A DNA stretch of 29,455 nucleotides from a virus. Positions 1-8,504 of the stretch are shown here, piece by piece. Every line of letters starts with the position of its first letter. Position 1 is the first letter of the stretch. The position numbers and the translations under genes are program-made. The DNA lies in IMG/VR virus record IMGVR_UViG_3300036985_000961, positions 1 through 29,455 of that record; one strand, given 5' to 3'. Below the pieces are notes generated by a model that worked only from the letters and a program-made list of their open reading frames with translations, searched no databases and had not been told where the DNA came from.

Positions 1-127
1 TTTCTGCAAACGTTGCGGCTGCTTATCGTATTGCTACGGCTGCAACTAACACAGCAACAAACGTAACAACAGGTTTGTCTTTGACTTACTTGGATATTCC
101 AGTTGTTGTTGAGTATGGTCTTCCTGC
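1..127. repeat. Left copy of the 127-bp terminal overlap
   Basis: These 127 bases are identical to 29329-29455. The capsid reading frame runs through the joined ends without interruption. An exact overlap of 127 bases matches the largest k-mer commonly used by short-read assemblers, so this is best read as an assembly overlap proving a circular contig rather than a biological terminal repeat. Confidence 0.95.
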
Positions 128-326
128 TAACCAAATCATCTTGTCTGATTACACAAACTTCATCTACGCTTTAGATGCTGAAGGTGACCAAGACAACCTA
201 CAAATCGTTGACTTTAGCAAGACAACACTTGACCGTCGTATCGGTGCAAGAGCTGACTTCAAAGCAGGTTTCTATGTAGTGAACACGACACAAGTTGTTT
301 GGTACGGAGGTTCAACTTATTGTTAA
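1..326 (+). CDS. Major capsid protein, C-terminal part (continues from 28722)
   Basis: This is the 3' part of the capsid gene that begins at 28722. Position 1 is the second base of a codon and the first full codon starts at 3. Joined across the ends the gene is 933 nt, or 310 residues, a usual size for an HK97-fold capsid protein. This part encodes the last 107 residues, including a segment ending in a YGGSTYC tip. A strong terminator follows directly at 334-360. The annotation as capsid protein rests on its place directly after the prohead protease, its size and its overall composition; no catalytic motif is expected. There is no ORF start at 75 as a naive reading would suggest, because the frame is open to position 1. 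Confidence 0.85.
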   Translation, partial: SANVAAAYRIATAATNTATNVTTGLSLTYLDIPVVVEYGLPANQIILSDYTNFIYALDAEGDQDNLQIVDFSKTTLDRRIGARADFKAGFYVVNTTQVVWYGGSTYC

Positions 327-333
327 TACTAAA

Positions 334-360
334 TTGGGGGTTTAACCGCCCCCTTTTTTT
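334..360 (+). terminator. Intrinsic terminator after the capsid gene
   Basis: GGGGG at 336-340 pairs with CCCCC at 349-353 around an 8-nt loop, followed by seven T residues (354-360). It lies 9 bases after the capsid stop codon. Confidence 0.85.
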
Positions 361-380
361 AACCTTTAAAAACTAAAAAA

Positions 381-887
381 ATGGCTTGTACAACAATAGA
401 AACAATTTTAAAGGGCTGTGATAACAATATCGGAGGGATAACTTCAATTTATATAAACGATATGGACAACATTACGGGTCCAATCGTTGAAGCTAACTGG
501 ATTATTTCTGACTTTGGTACACTTGCAGACCCTTTCATTCCTTTTGAGTTCAGACGTAACACGGGAATGTTTACGGAAGAGGCGGCAATTGACCTTGTAA
601 ATGGTTCGTCTTTCATTACACAAACAATTACTTTGATTTTTCACCGCAGAGAAGCGGCTAAATCTAAAGCAATTAAAATCCTTGGTGAAGGTCAAAGAGA
701 CTTGGCACTTGTAGTTGGTGACGCAAACGGAAAGTACTGGTATTTTCCAAACGCTCAACTTACTGCGGTTGCTGAAGGTTCTGGAACGGCTAAAGCAGAC
801 GGTTCAAAGTATTCAATTACGTTCGTAGCTGAAAACGAAAACCTTGCATTTGAAGTTGCAGCAGCTGAAATTCCAAATATCATTTAA
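381..887 (+). CDS. Probable major tail tube protein
   Basis: A 168-residue protein of mixed, beta-prone composition with no signal peptide or membrane segment. The C-terminal half has a stretch reading LTAVAEGSGTAKADG followed by SITFVAENENLAFEV, a glycine-turn and beta-strand pattern that resembles siphophage tail tube subunits. The gene stands alone between two strong terminators, directly after the capsid gene, which fits a very abundant virion protein expressed as its own unit. The leader is A-rich with no Shine-Dalgarno sequence. The tail tube assignment is inference from position, size and pattern; another abundant head or tail protein is possible. Confidence 0.6.
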   Translation: MACTTIETILKGCDNNIGGITSIYINDMDNITGPIVEANWIISDFGTLADPFIPFEFRRNTGMFTEEAAIDLVNGSSFITQTITLIFHRREAAKSKAIKILGEGQRDLALVVGDANGKYWYFPNAQLTAVAEGSGTAKADGSKYSITFVAENENLAFEVAAAEIPNII

Positions 888-912
888 TAGGATTATCACA
901 ACACTAAATACT

Positions 913-938
913 AAGGGGGGTTCACACTCCCCTTTTTT
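913..938 (+). terminator. Intrinsic terminator after the tail tube candidate
   Basis: AAGGGG at 913-918 pairs with CCCCTT at 929-934, followed by a run of T residues to 938. It sits 25 bases after the stop codon at 887. Confidence 0.8.
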
Positions 939-941
939 ATT

Positions 942-963
942 TAACCAACTTTTCGAGTGGTTA
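942..963 (+). promoter_or_regulatory. Leader hairpin upstream of the 978 gene
   Basis: TAACCAACT at 942-950 pairs with AGTGGTTA at 956-963, eight base pairs with one bulged A and a TTTCG loop. It lies directly after the terminator and 14 bases before the ATG at 978. It could protect or mark the 5' end of a message that reads through or is processed here, but no function is shown by the sequence alone. Confidence 0.35.
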
Positions 964-977
964 CTTATTAAGGTAGT

Positions 978-1325
978 ATGATATACATCGAACAAAACCA
1001 AAACAATACAATAGCTTTAACGCTAACGGAAAGTGCCACGATCACAGCACCGACTTGGTTGTTTAAATTCGTGTGGGAAATGGACCAAACACTTGACCCT
1101 ATTTATTGGGTGGGTGTGGATTATTCGCAATATGTTAACCGCTATAACCTTTTCTTTTTGGAGGAAGGTGTTGACGTTACTTTACGGATTGGTCAGTTTC
1201 GCTATTGGGTTTATGAAAGTCCAGTGCCTATTATAGTTGACCCAAACACGAACGACAACGGATTGACTTTAGTTGAGGAAGGTCGTATGGTTGTCGAAGG
1301 TATATCAAATTCAATTTATGACTAA
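978..1325 (+). CDS. Small structural protein, function unknown
   Basis: A 115-residue, beta-prone protein without membrane segments. It begins MIYIEQNQNNTIALTL, an opening that I recognise from small proteins in structural modules of Bacteroidetes phages and prophages, where the role is not established. The stop overlaps the portal start by one base (TAATG), so the two are probably translationally coupled. The gene follows a terminator and a leader hairpin (942-963), with no TAnnTTTG promoter seen in between, so its message must come from readthrough or an unrecognised late promoter. A tail or fibre accessory part is the most likely role. Confidence 0.55.
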   Translation: MIYIEQNQNNTIALTLTESATITAPTWLFKFVWEMDQTLDPIYWVGVDYSQYVNRYNLFFLEEGVDVTLRIGQFRYWVYESPVPIIVDPNTNDNGLTLVEEGRMVVEGISNSIYD

Positions 1326-2641
1326 TGGGATTATTTGGAAAGTTTAAAAGTGATGACTCACTAAAAATAGTTGACACGGGTTACCAAAGTTTTAGTACTC
1401 CGTTCCTGCGTGTGCCAGAAGGCAATTTGTCTTTACCCTTTGTAGATGTACGTTATACTGTACAAGGTTACGTCCGTTTCGGAAATGACAACCTTTATCC
1501 GCAGTATATGAATCAAATGTACTATATGAGTCCGTTGCACGGGTCTATTGTAGACTTCAAGACCAACGCAACTATTGGAGGTGGGTACACATTTGACGAG
1601 TCGAAGTTGACGGATATGGAGAAAGTTGTTCTTTATGCCTTCGGAAAAAAGATAGGTTTCAAAGACACGCTAAAGACGATCACGAAAGACGTTATTCTTC
1701 ACGGACGTTGCTACTTTTTAATTGAGTTGAAAGGTGGGAAGACTTATAACGTGAAACGAGTAGCCCCCGAGAAGGTAAGAATAAACCAAACTAAAACTTT
1801 GTACGCAGTAAATGAGGATTGGCAGTTTGGTATGCAAATTAGAACCTTTGAACCATACCACCCGGAATGCAAAGACGGAACTTACCTATACGCTTACGAA
1901 CAAAAGAGCGTAGGACAAGACTACTATCCCCTTCCTCAATATACAAGTGCGTTAAACTTCGCCTTTTTGAGTGGTGAACTTAGCTACTTGCAGAAATCAA
2001 ACATACAAAATTCAATCTTCCCGTCGTTTGCTATGATGTTTCCTAAGAAGCCACAAGGCCCTGAAGAGATGCAGCTGATAAAAGACACGGTTTCTAAATT
2101 AAAAGGTGCGGAGAACGCAGGAAAAGCAGTCGCCTTCTTTGCTAATAACAAGGAGCAACTTCCAGAACTCGTTAACGTACCTACAAATAGTAACGATGAA
2201 TTATTTAGGGGGGTTTCAGAGTTGAATACGGAGCAGATTTGTTTCGCTCACACGATTGACCCTATACTTTTGGGAGTGCGCACTACAGGTTCACTTGGTA
2301 GTGGTTCGGATATCAAACAAGCCTACGTTATCTTTGAAAAGAATACTATTATTCCTTTACGTGAAACCATTACGGATGTAATAAACGGACTTTTAAGAGC
2401 GGTTGGTATTAATGCAAAAGTAGAAATTACTAACTACCAAATCGTAAACGAAACAATCACTTCAATCGAAGACGAAGGTAGCCAAGTAACCAACGCACTC
2501 AACGCAATGAGTCCACTCGTAGCTACGAAAGTACTGGAGTCGATGACAATAAACGAAATTAGAGCAATGGCTGCACTTGCACCCGTTCCCGATGGAGACG
2601 TTGTTAAGTCACAAATCGGATTAATACCACCAACATTATGA
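1325..2641 (+). CDS. Portal protein
   Basis: A 438-residue protein that should form the dodecameric ring at the unique capsid vertex through which DNA enters and leaves. It has the typical order of small siphophage portals: an N-terminal segment with FGNDNLYP and SPLHGSIVDFKTNATIGGG, a central alpha/beta part with a VKRVAPEKVRI stretch, a region of ELNTEQICFAHTIDPILLGVR and the TTGSLGSGSDIKQAY motif, and a helical C-terminus. The length is at the short end of the family. It overlaps the next gene by four bases (ATGA). Unusually it lies downstream of the capsid and probable tail tube genes, rather than next to terminase. Confidence 0.85.
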   Translation: MGLFGKFKSDDSLKIVDTGYQSFSTPFLRVPEGNLSLPFVDVRYTVQGYVRFGNDNLYPQYMNQMYYMSPLHGSIVDFKTNATIGGGYTFDESKLTDMEKVVLYAFGKKIGFKDTLKTITKDVILHGRCYFLIELKGGKTYNVKRVAPEKVRINQTKTLYAVNEDWQFGMQIRTFEPYHPECKDGTYLYAYEQKSVGQDYYPLPQYTSALNFAFLSGELSYLQKSNIQNSIFPSFAMMFPKKPQGPEEMQLIKDTVSKLKGAENAGKAVAFFANNKEQLPELVNVPTNSNDELFRGVSELNTEQICFAHTIDPILLGVRTTGSLGSGSDIKQAYVIFEKNTIIPLRETITDVINGLLRAVGINAKVEITNYQIVNETITSIEDEGSQVTNALNAMSPLVATKVLESMTINEIRAMAALAPVPDGDVVKSQIGLIPPTL

Positions 2642-3153
2642 TTTATTTCGTAACTGAAAATTACCTAAAGGTAAACACACCTATAACTGCTAACGTTGAC
2701 GTTACGGACGTTTTCCCCTATGTCAAACCAGCCGCTGATATGAGGCTACAAGCGATTCTTGGGACATATTTTTATAATTATTTGTTGGCTGCGTATAACG
2801 CTCAAACATTAAACAACGACGAAGAGTTATTAGTCGAAAAGATACAACCCGTTGTAGCGTGGAGGGCAGCCGAACAAGCCGCGTTCGGATTAACTTACCA
2901 ACTTAAGAACAAAGGTATACAAACGCAGTCGGGAGATTATTCTTCGAGCGTGTCCCAAGGTGAAACGGCTTTCGTGATGGACCACTACGGACAAATGGCT
3001 GCGTTCTACGAGAAAAGACTTACTAACTATTTGCTCACGAATAAAGCATTATTCCCTGAGTTTACAAGTGACCTAAACACGGACTCGGATATTAAGCCCG
3101 TAGGTGGTTGCGGCAATAGAGGCGACTACGACAACACGATGATGGTGATCTAA
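2638..3153 (+). CDS. Probable head-tail connector (adaptor)
   Basis: A 171-residue, largely helical protein directly after the portal, overlapping it by four bases. It begins with a short beta segment, then has DMRLQAILGTYFYNYLL and a helix with VAWRAAEQAAFGLTYQL. This arrangement resembles the DUF6712-type proteins found after portals in Bacteroidetes phages and is consistent with a gp6-like adaptor that docks under the portal ring. The C-terminus is glycine- and aspartate-rich (GGCGNRGDYDN) and probably unstructured. The function is inferred from position and helical pattern. Confidence 0.55.
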   Translation: MIYFVTENYLKVNTPITANVDVTDVFPYVKPAADMRLQAILGTYFYNYLLAAYNAQTLNNDEELLVEKIQPVVAWRAAEQAAFGLTYQLKNKGIQTQSGDYSSSVSQGETAFVMDHYGQMAAFYEKRLTNYLLTNKALFPEFTSDLNTDSDIKPVGGCGNRGDYDNTMMVI

Positions 3154-5120
3154 TGGCAGACCAAGAAATAAATATAAAACTTAACGGGATAGCACAAATC
3201 CGTTCGGAACTTAAAGCCCTAAAAGGTGAACTTGCTAACGCAACCGACCCTAAACAAATGGCGGCACTTGCTGAAAAGGCGGGTGCATTAAGTGACCAAC
3301 TGAAAGACGCAAACGAACAGGCCGCGGTCTTCGCTTCAGGTTCACGCTTCGAGCAGACGAGTAACGCGTTCGGCTTAATGCAATCTCAGTTAATGTCGAT
3401 GGACTTTGAGGGTGCTGCAACCAGTGCTAAATTGTTCGCGGGTAACCTTGGAAAGATTGACGCTAAAACTATTTCGTCTTCCTTAAAAAGTATGGGGTCG
3501 ACAATAGTATCGGTTGGCGGTGCGTTTATGAAACTTGGAGCGCAGATTTTACTTAACCCTATTTTCTTAATTGCTGCCATTGTCGCGGGTATTGTTGCTG
3601 CGTTGTATATGTTAGCGGACAGACTCGGTTTCGTCACTAAGTTCATCGACTTTATGACCGCTGCGTTTAAGCCATTGATTGACGCGGTTAAGTGGTTTTT
3701 AGATTTATTAGGACTTACTTCTTTTGCAGCTGATGAGTCATTTGCAAAAACAAGTGATCAACTCGAAAAGGAAAAAGAAAAGCGTGAAGAGGTTATCGGA
3801 CAAATGGACGACAAAATAGCCCTACTTGAAGCCGAAGGAAAAAGCACCATTGCACTACGAATAGAAAAGAATAAATACTTTGCTGAAGAAATCGCGAACC
3901 AAGCGAAACTTCTTGAGTTTATGGACAATTCGTTTTTGAACCAAACCAAGTTATACAAAACAGCGGTTAAAGAAAACAAGACCAAAGCCAAAGAAATAAA
4001 AATTGAGGAAGTTAAACTCAATCAGGAAGTCAAAGCCGAACAAGAAAAAGCCGCCGCAGATTATGAACAATTTTTAGCGGATAGGTTAGCGGCAAGACGT
4101 TTAATCCAAGACGTTGAATTGAGCGTTGCAAAAGACGGAATAGAAAAGGAACTACTTGCTAATAAATACAAGTACGACCGTATGCGTCAAGACTTGTTAA
4201 CGAACAAAAAATTGACGGATGATGTGCAATTAAAACTTGACAAACTATACCTTGAACAAAGCATAAACGAAGCGGAAAAGATTAATCAAAAATACATTGA
4301 CGCAGAAAAAAAGAAACAAGCCGAACTTAACAAAGTAATTAAAGACGCTCAACTTTTACAAGCCCAAGAGCGAGAGGACTTCTTTGCACTATACGACCAA
4401 AATACCCGTAGCGCACAACAACTCGAAGAGGACGCAGTTCGTGAAAAATACTTTAACCTAATTACCCTTGCCGAACAAAACGGATTAGATACCATTGAGT
4501 TAAAGAAACGACAAGAAGACGCAATAGCCGATATTGAAAAAGCCGCACGGGAGAAAAAAGCCGCAGAAGAGAAAGCCGAGTTTGACCGCAAAGTAAAAAT
4601 TGCTGAAGACTACGCTAACTCGGTTAATAACCTTGCCGAAACAGTGTTTACTATCTCAAATTCTCTTGGAAAACAAGACGATATAAGCAAAGAAAAACGT
4701 GCAAAGCGTCAGTTCCAAGTTCAGAAAACAATGCAGTTGTCTATGGCTATTCTTGACGGATACAAAGCGGCTGCGGCTTCAATAGCTGCAAACCCTCCCG
4801 TTACTCCGATAGGTATTGCTGCACTCATTGCTACTATATCGGCCTCGGTTGGTGCAATAGCAAAGATAGCAAGTACTCAATACGGGGCTAAAAGTTCAGG
4901 TGGTGGCGGTGGTGCTGCGGCTGGAGGTGGCGGTGGTGCAACTCCTGCAACAAATAGTACCCCTTCGTTCTCACTATTCGGACAAGGTAACAATATGAAC
5001 ACGACAAGCGCACCGAAAGACCAAGAGAATACAATGACCGTTAAGGCAATAGTTGTTGAAAGTGACGTAACAAGCACCCAAAACAAGGTTAAGAAAATGC
5101 AAGAAAACGCTACACTATGA
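3153..5120 (+). CDS. Tail tape measure protein
   Basis: A 655-residue protein that sets tail length and is released during DNA ejection. The N-terminal 130 residues are helical, then there is a strongly hydrophobic segment around residues 130-165 (LNPIFLIAAIVAGIVAALYML) and a second at about 530-565. Between them lie roughly 350 residues rich in K, E and A that read as long coiled coils. Near the C-terminus is a glycine-rich linker (GGGGG repeated twice). At the usual 0.15 nm per residue this implies a tail of about 100 nm. The start shares one base with the previous stop codon and the end overlaps the next gene by four bases. The usual overlapping chaperone pair upstream is missing. Confidence 0.85.
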   Translation: MADQEINIKLNGIAQIRSELKALKGELANATDPKQMAALAEKAGALSDQLKDANEQAAVFASGSRFEQTSNAFGLMQSQLMSMDFEGAATSAKLFAGNLGKIDAKTISSSLKSMGSTIVSVGGAFMKLGAQILLNPIFLIAAIVAGIVAALYMLADRLGFVTKFIDFMTAAFKPLIDAVKWFLDLLGLTSFAADESFAKTSDQLEKEKEKREEVIGQMDDKIALLEAEGKSTIALRIEKNKYFAEEIANQAKLLEFMDNSFLNQTKLYKTAVKENKTKAKEIKIEEVKLNQEVKAEQEKAAADYEQFLADRLAARRLIQDVELSVAKDGIEKELLANKYKYDRMRQDLLTNKKLTDDVQLKLDKLYLEQSINEAEKINQKYIDAEKKKQAELNKVIKDAQLLQAQEREDFFALYDQNTRSAQQLEEDAVREKYFNLITLAEQNGLDTIELKKRQEDAIADIEKAAREKKAAEEKAEFDRKVKIAEDYANSVNNLAETVFTISNSLGKQDDISKEKRAKRQFQVQKTMQLSMAILDGYKAAAASIAANPPVTPIGIAALIATISASVGAIAKIASTQYGAKSSGGGGGAAAGGGGGATPATNSTPSFSLFGQGNNMNTTSAPKDQENTMTVKAIVVESDVTSTQNKVKKMQENATL

Positions 5121-5749
5121 CAAGCTACATAACACTACTTAGTAAAATTGAGCAGTTTTGTAACGCTCACTTGCAAATCAAAAAGTACGGGGGTGAATTT
5201 CGAGAACAAATGCCTAACTTTTCTACTCAAAACGAGAAGTACCCCGTTGTTTTTGTCGAACCTATTAGCGACCTTGAGGATCTAAACACGAACCAATTTA
5301 GCATTAATGTTTATTGTGTCGACATTATACAAAAAGACCGAGCAAATCTTAACTCAATAGTTAGCGACTGCCAACTTATTCTGAAAGACCTATACGTTTA
5401 CTATAAAAACGATATGGATATTCAGTTGGATGTAGTTGGTACGTCTTCAATGACACCCGTTAACAACTTTGACTCGGATTACGTGGCGGGTTGGGTTATG
5501 AGTATAACTTTTGAGGTCTCAACTTACGGAGCTTGCGAAATCCCAATGAACCCAATTACTCCCGTTGAGGTAGAATGTGAACCGGGTATAGTTGAAAACT
5601 CTGACGGAAGTTACACAGCAACCGTTGAAAGCGGTGGTTTACTTATATTACCAGACACAACTTACAACGTGTATTTAAATTCGGTTCTTGTAGCAACTGA
5701 AACGGCGGTAACTTTAGCAAATTTTGATATCAATATAGTATGGCAGTAA
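5117..5749 (+). CDS. Probable tail terminator protein with extra C-terminal domain
   Basis: A 210-residue protein. Residues 1-145 have an alpha/beta pattern (LLSKIEQFCNAHLQ, then KYPVVFVEP, INVYCVDII and VSDCQLILKDL) like tail completion or terminator proteins that cap the tail tube. Residues about 150-210 (EPGIVENSDGSYTATVESGG and following) look like a small all-beta, Ig-like addition. It overlaps the tape measure gene by four bases and the following fibre gene by ten. The terminator role is inferred from the pattern and neighbourhood; a baseplate part is the main alternative. Confidence 0.5.
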   Translation: MTSYITLLSKIEQFCNAHLQIKKYGGEFREQMPNFSTQNEKYPVVFVEPISDLEDLNTNQFSINVYCVDIIQKDRANLNSIVSDCQLILKDLYVYYKNDMDIQLDVVGTSSMTPVNNFDSDYVAGWVMSITFEVSTYGACEIPMNPITPVEVECEPGIVENSDGSYTATVESGGLLILPDTTYNVYLNSVLVATETAVTLANFDINIVWQ

Positions 5750-6867
5750 ACATAAATATCCCTTCGGAAGTCACGCAGACAATAACTGACGGAGTTACTA
5801 CAACAGCACCAAGCGAGAACGCAGTATTTGACGCATTGGCTTTAAAGGCGAACAGCGCAGACCTTGCACTTGTTGCAACAACTGGAGATTACAACGACTT
5901 ATCTAACTTGCCTACTTTACCAAGTGGTACAGTTACATCGGTAGGTTTAACTATGCCGAGTGCGTTTAGTGTAGCCAATAGCCCAATAACTTCAAGTGGT
6001 GATATAGCGGTAACGGGTGCGGGTGTAGCAAGTCAATATGTTCGTGGTGATGGTTCTTTGGCTAACTTTCCTACAACAAGCGGAGGCGGTGCATCGGTTA
6101 GTTATTACTTAAATGGCTCAGTAAGTCAAGGCACTTTTGGAGGTATTGCTATGCGTGAAATTAACAAAGTTCCTATCATTGGTGCGGGTACTGATTTTAC
6201 AATTAATGCAAACGGATATATTCAAAGTTTTATCACTGACGCAAACGACCCAAATCAATTAGAGATACCGGCAGGAAATTGGAATTTTGAAACTTATTTT
6301 AGTGCTTCGTCAAATGGTGGAAATCCGTCTTTTTATGTAGAACTTTATAAATGGGATGGTGCTACCTTAACATTGATTGCATCTAATTCAACTAATCCCG
6401 AAATTATAACGGGAGGAACTGCAACAGATTTGTATTTAACCGCTTTGGCTGTGCCTCAAACTACACTTGCTTTAACGGATAGGTTAGTAGTTAGAATTTA
6501 TGTAACGCACAGCGGAAGAACAATTAAACTGCATACTGAGGACAATCACCTTAGCCAAATTATAACTACATTTTCAACGGGGTTAACTTCATTAAATGGT
6601 ATTACAGCTCAAGTGCAGAACTTGGCAGTAGGTACAAGCGGTACTGACTTCGCAATATCATCTGCAACAAATACACATACATTCAATTTACCAACTGCAA
6701 GTGCAGCAAATAGGGGTGCGTTAAGCACATCTGATTGGAGTGCATTTAATAATAAAATTGCTAAGCACGACGGAGTGACCTACGACACTAACGCACTTCA
6801 AACGGTTACAGCCGCAGAATACGCAGCACTGACACCTAACGCAAGTACAATTTATTTCATTGTGTAA
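5740..6867 (+). CDS. Tail fibre protein
   Basis: A 375-residue protein rich in G, S, T, A and N with no membrane segment. The N-terminus has TTTAPSENAVFDALALKAN and GDYNDLSNLPTLP, repeats widely found in phage tail fibres and collar-linked proteins. Motifs of the type VTSVGLTMP and GAGVASQYVRGDGSLANFP recur in the shaft of fibres from many phages. The middle (residues about 120-280) reads as a beta-rich, possibly trimeric head domain, and the C-terminus (AALTPNASTIYFIV) resembles a short tip or assembly segment. It ends one base into the next gene, so fibre and receptor-binding candidate are likely made together. Confidence 0.7.
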   Translation: MAVNINIPSEVTQTITDGVTTTAPSENAVFDALALKANSADLALVATTGDYNDLSNLPTLPSGTVTSVGLTMPSAFSVANSPITSSGDIAVTGAGVASQYVRGDGSLANFPTTSGGGASVSYYLNGSVSQGTFGGIAMREINKVPIIGAGTDFTINANGYIQSFITDANDPNQLEIPAGNWNFETYFSASSNGGNPSFYVELYKWDGATLTLIASNSTNPEIITGGTATDLYLTALAVPQTTLALTDRLVVRIYVTHSGRTIKLHTEDNHLSQIITTFSTGLTSLNGITAQVQNLAVGTSGTDFAISSATNTHTFNLPTASAANRGALSTSDWSAFNNKIAKHDGVTYDTNALQTVTAAEYAALTPNASTIYFIV

Positions 6868-8504
6868 TGAAGATAGGTTCAACTGATATAGTTAATTGTA
6901 AGATTGGCAGCACTCAAGTTAACGAGATAAGGATTGGCTCAACTTTGGTATGGCAGTTTTCAAGTGTTGACCCCGATGCTCAAGCATTTATCACAGCGGC
7001 AGGAATTACAAACCCAACGCAGCAAACTGCAATCAATACTCTTGTAGTGTCATTAAAAGCCAATGGTATTTGGACAAAGATGAAAGCCATTTATCCGATG
7101 GTGGGAGGTACGGGATTACAGCATTCATATAACTTAAAAAATACTGCTCAATTCCAAATAACTTGGAGCGGAGGAATAGTACATTCAAGTACAGGAGTTA
7201 CAGGTAATGGAACAAATGGATTTGGTAATACGGGACTTTTACCATCAACTCAACTTTCTTTAAATTCAACTCACATCAGTTACTATACAAGAACAAATAA
7301 CAATGGTTCTTCTTTTGCTGAAATGGGTGTTTTAAATGGTAATCAAGGAATTTTCATAATACCAAAATTTGATGGTTCTGCTACGGGAGCATATAGAGCA
7401 GTTAACAGTAGCCAACTTGGACCAGGGGCATCACCAACTGATGTGAGAGGTTTGTATATCGCTTCAAGAATTACATCAACTGCAATGAAGTTGTATAGAA
7501 ATTCATCAACATTATTTAATGACACACAAACAAGTGGAGCATTATTTAGTCTTGGCAATGTGTTTTTATTGGCTTCAAATGTTGGTGGTTCTGCAAATTA
7601 TTTTTCAGCAAGACAATGCGCATTCGCATCTATTGGTGACGGATTAACAGACACCGATTCATCAAACCTCTACACAGCAGTCCAAGCATTCAATACTTCA
7701 TTAGGAAGGTCAGTAGGTCCACAAACGGTAAGTGATGCAGATGCTCAAGCATTCGTCACCGCTGCCAACATTCAAGACCAAGTACAAGCCGATGCAGTAA
7801 ACAATCTTGTGATTGGATTAAAGGCAGATGGACTTTGGACAAAGATGAAGGCAATATATCCTTTTGTTGGTGGAACAAGCACCACGCATAAGTATAATCT
7901 TAAAGACCCAAGAGATTTAGATATAGCGTTTAGATTGGTTTTTAATGGTGGATGGACTCACAGCGCAAATGGTGTTTTACCTAATGGTACAAATGGATAT
8001 GCTGATACTTTCTTTGTTCCATCTGCAAACCAAACTATTTTTAATAATGGTTTAGGATGTTATATTAGTGCAAATACATTTTTGGCTTCGGATTCGGTTA
8101 CTATGGGAGCTTTTAATTCAGCGGGGCAAGCAAGTATTTTAATATCTAAAATTCAAAGTAACGGAGTAGAAAAATTAGATGGGAGATTAAATGCGGGTAA
8201 TTCACCTCAGACAATAGTAGGAAGAGCGGGTAATTTTTCGATTCATAGAACATCTGCAAACGTCACTAAGTTGTATAAAAATACAAGTGTAGTTTTGAAT
8301 TTTGTATCGGGAGGGACTTCACTACCTACATTAAATGTGTTTTTAGGAAATATGTCTTTTGGTGTGAATTCTCCTTATGCTTTAGGATATACAAACTCGG
8401 AATTCAGATTGGCTTATTTATCAGAAGGGTTATCTGATTCTGAAGTCAGTAATTTATACACATCACTACAAGCATTCCAAACTTCTTTAGGCAGACAAAT
8501 ATGA
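6867..8504 (+). CDS. Putative receptor-binding protein with duplicated lectin-like domain
   Basis: A 545-residue protein with three parts. Residues 1-32 hold three short repeats of the form IGST-x-(I/V), likely beta rungs anchoring to the fibre. Then come two tandem domains of about 250 residues. Both open with DAQAF(I/V)TAA and (W/L)TKMKAIYP, contain NGTNG(F/Y), and close with SNLYT-x-(V/L)QAF-x-TSLGR. The internal pattern suggests a concanavalin/LamG-like beta sandwich. The two copies are clearly related but diverged in the middle, as expected for receptor-contacting surfaces. It is the last fibre-type gene before lysis. Receptor binding is inference. Confidence 0.6.
   Translation: MKIGSTDIVNCKIGSTQVNEIRIGSTLVWQFSSVDPDAQAFITAAGITNPTQQTAINTLVVSLKANGIWTKMKAIYPMVGGTGLQHSYNLKNTAQFQITWSGGIVHSSTGVTGNGTNGFGNTGLLPSTQLSLNSTHISYYTRTNNNGSSFAEMGVLNGNQGIFIIPKFDGSATGAYRAVNSSQLGPGASPTDVRGLYIASRITSTAMKLYRNSSTLFNDTQTSGALFSLGNVFLLASNVGGSANYFSARQCAFASIGDGLTDTDSSNLYTAVQAFNTSLGRSVGPQTVSDADAQAFVTAANIQDQVQADAVNNLVIGLKADGLWTKMKAIYPFVGGTSTTHKYNLKDPRDLDIAFRLVFNGGWTHSANGVLPNGTNGYADTFFVPSANQTIFNNGLGCYISANTFLASDSVTMGAFNSAGQASILISKIQSNGVEKLDGRLNAGNSPQTIVGRAGNFSIHRTSANVTKLYKNTSVVLNFVSGGTSLPTLNVFLGNMSFGVNSPYALGYTNSEFRLAYLSEGLSDSEVSNLYTSLQAFQTSLGRQI

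Noticed and set aside
75-326. Separate 83-residue gene starting at 75
   Set aside because: The start is an internal TTG of the capsid gene; the frame is open to the window edge and continues from 28722.
1493-1503. DnaA-box-like TTATCCGCA in the portal gene
   Set aside because: One mismatch to the consensus, single copy and inside a conserved coding sequence.
3386-5086. Minus-strand reading frames across the tape measure gene
   Set aside because: They are low-complexity, Ser- and Ala-rich shadows of the coiled-coil codons on the plus strand.
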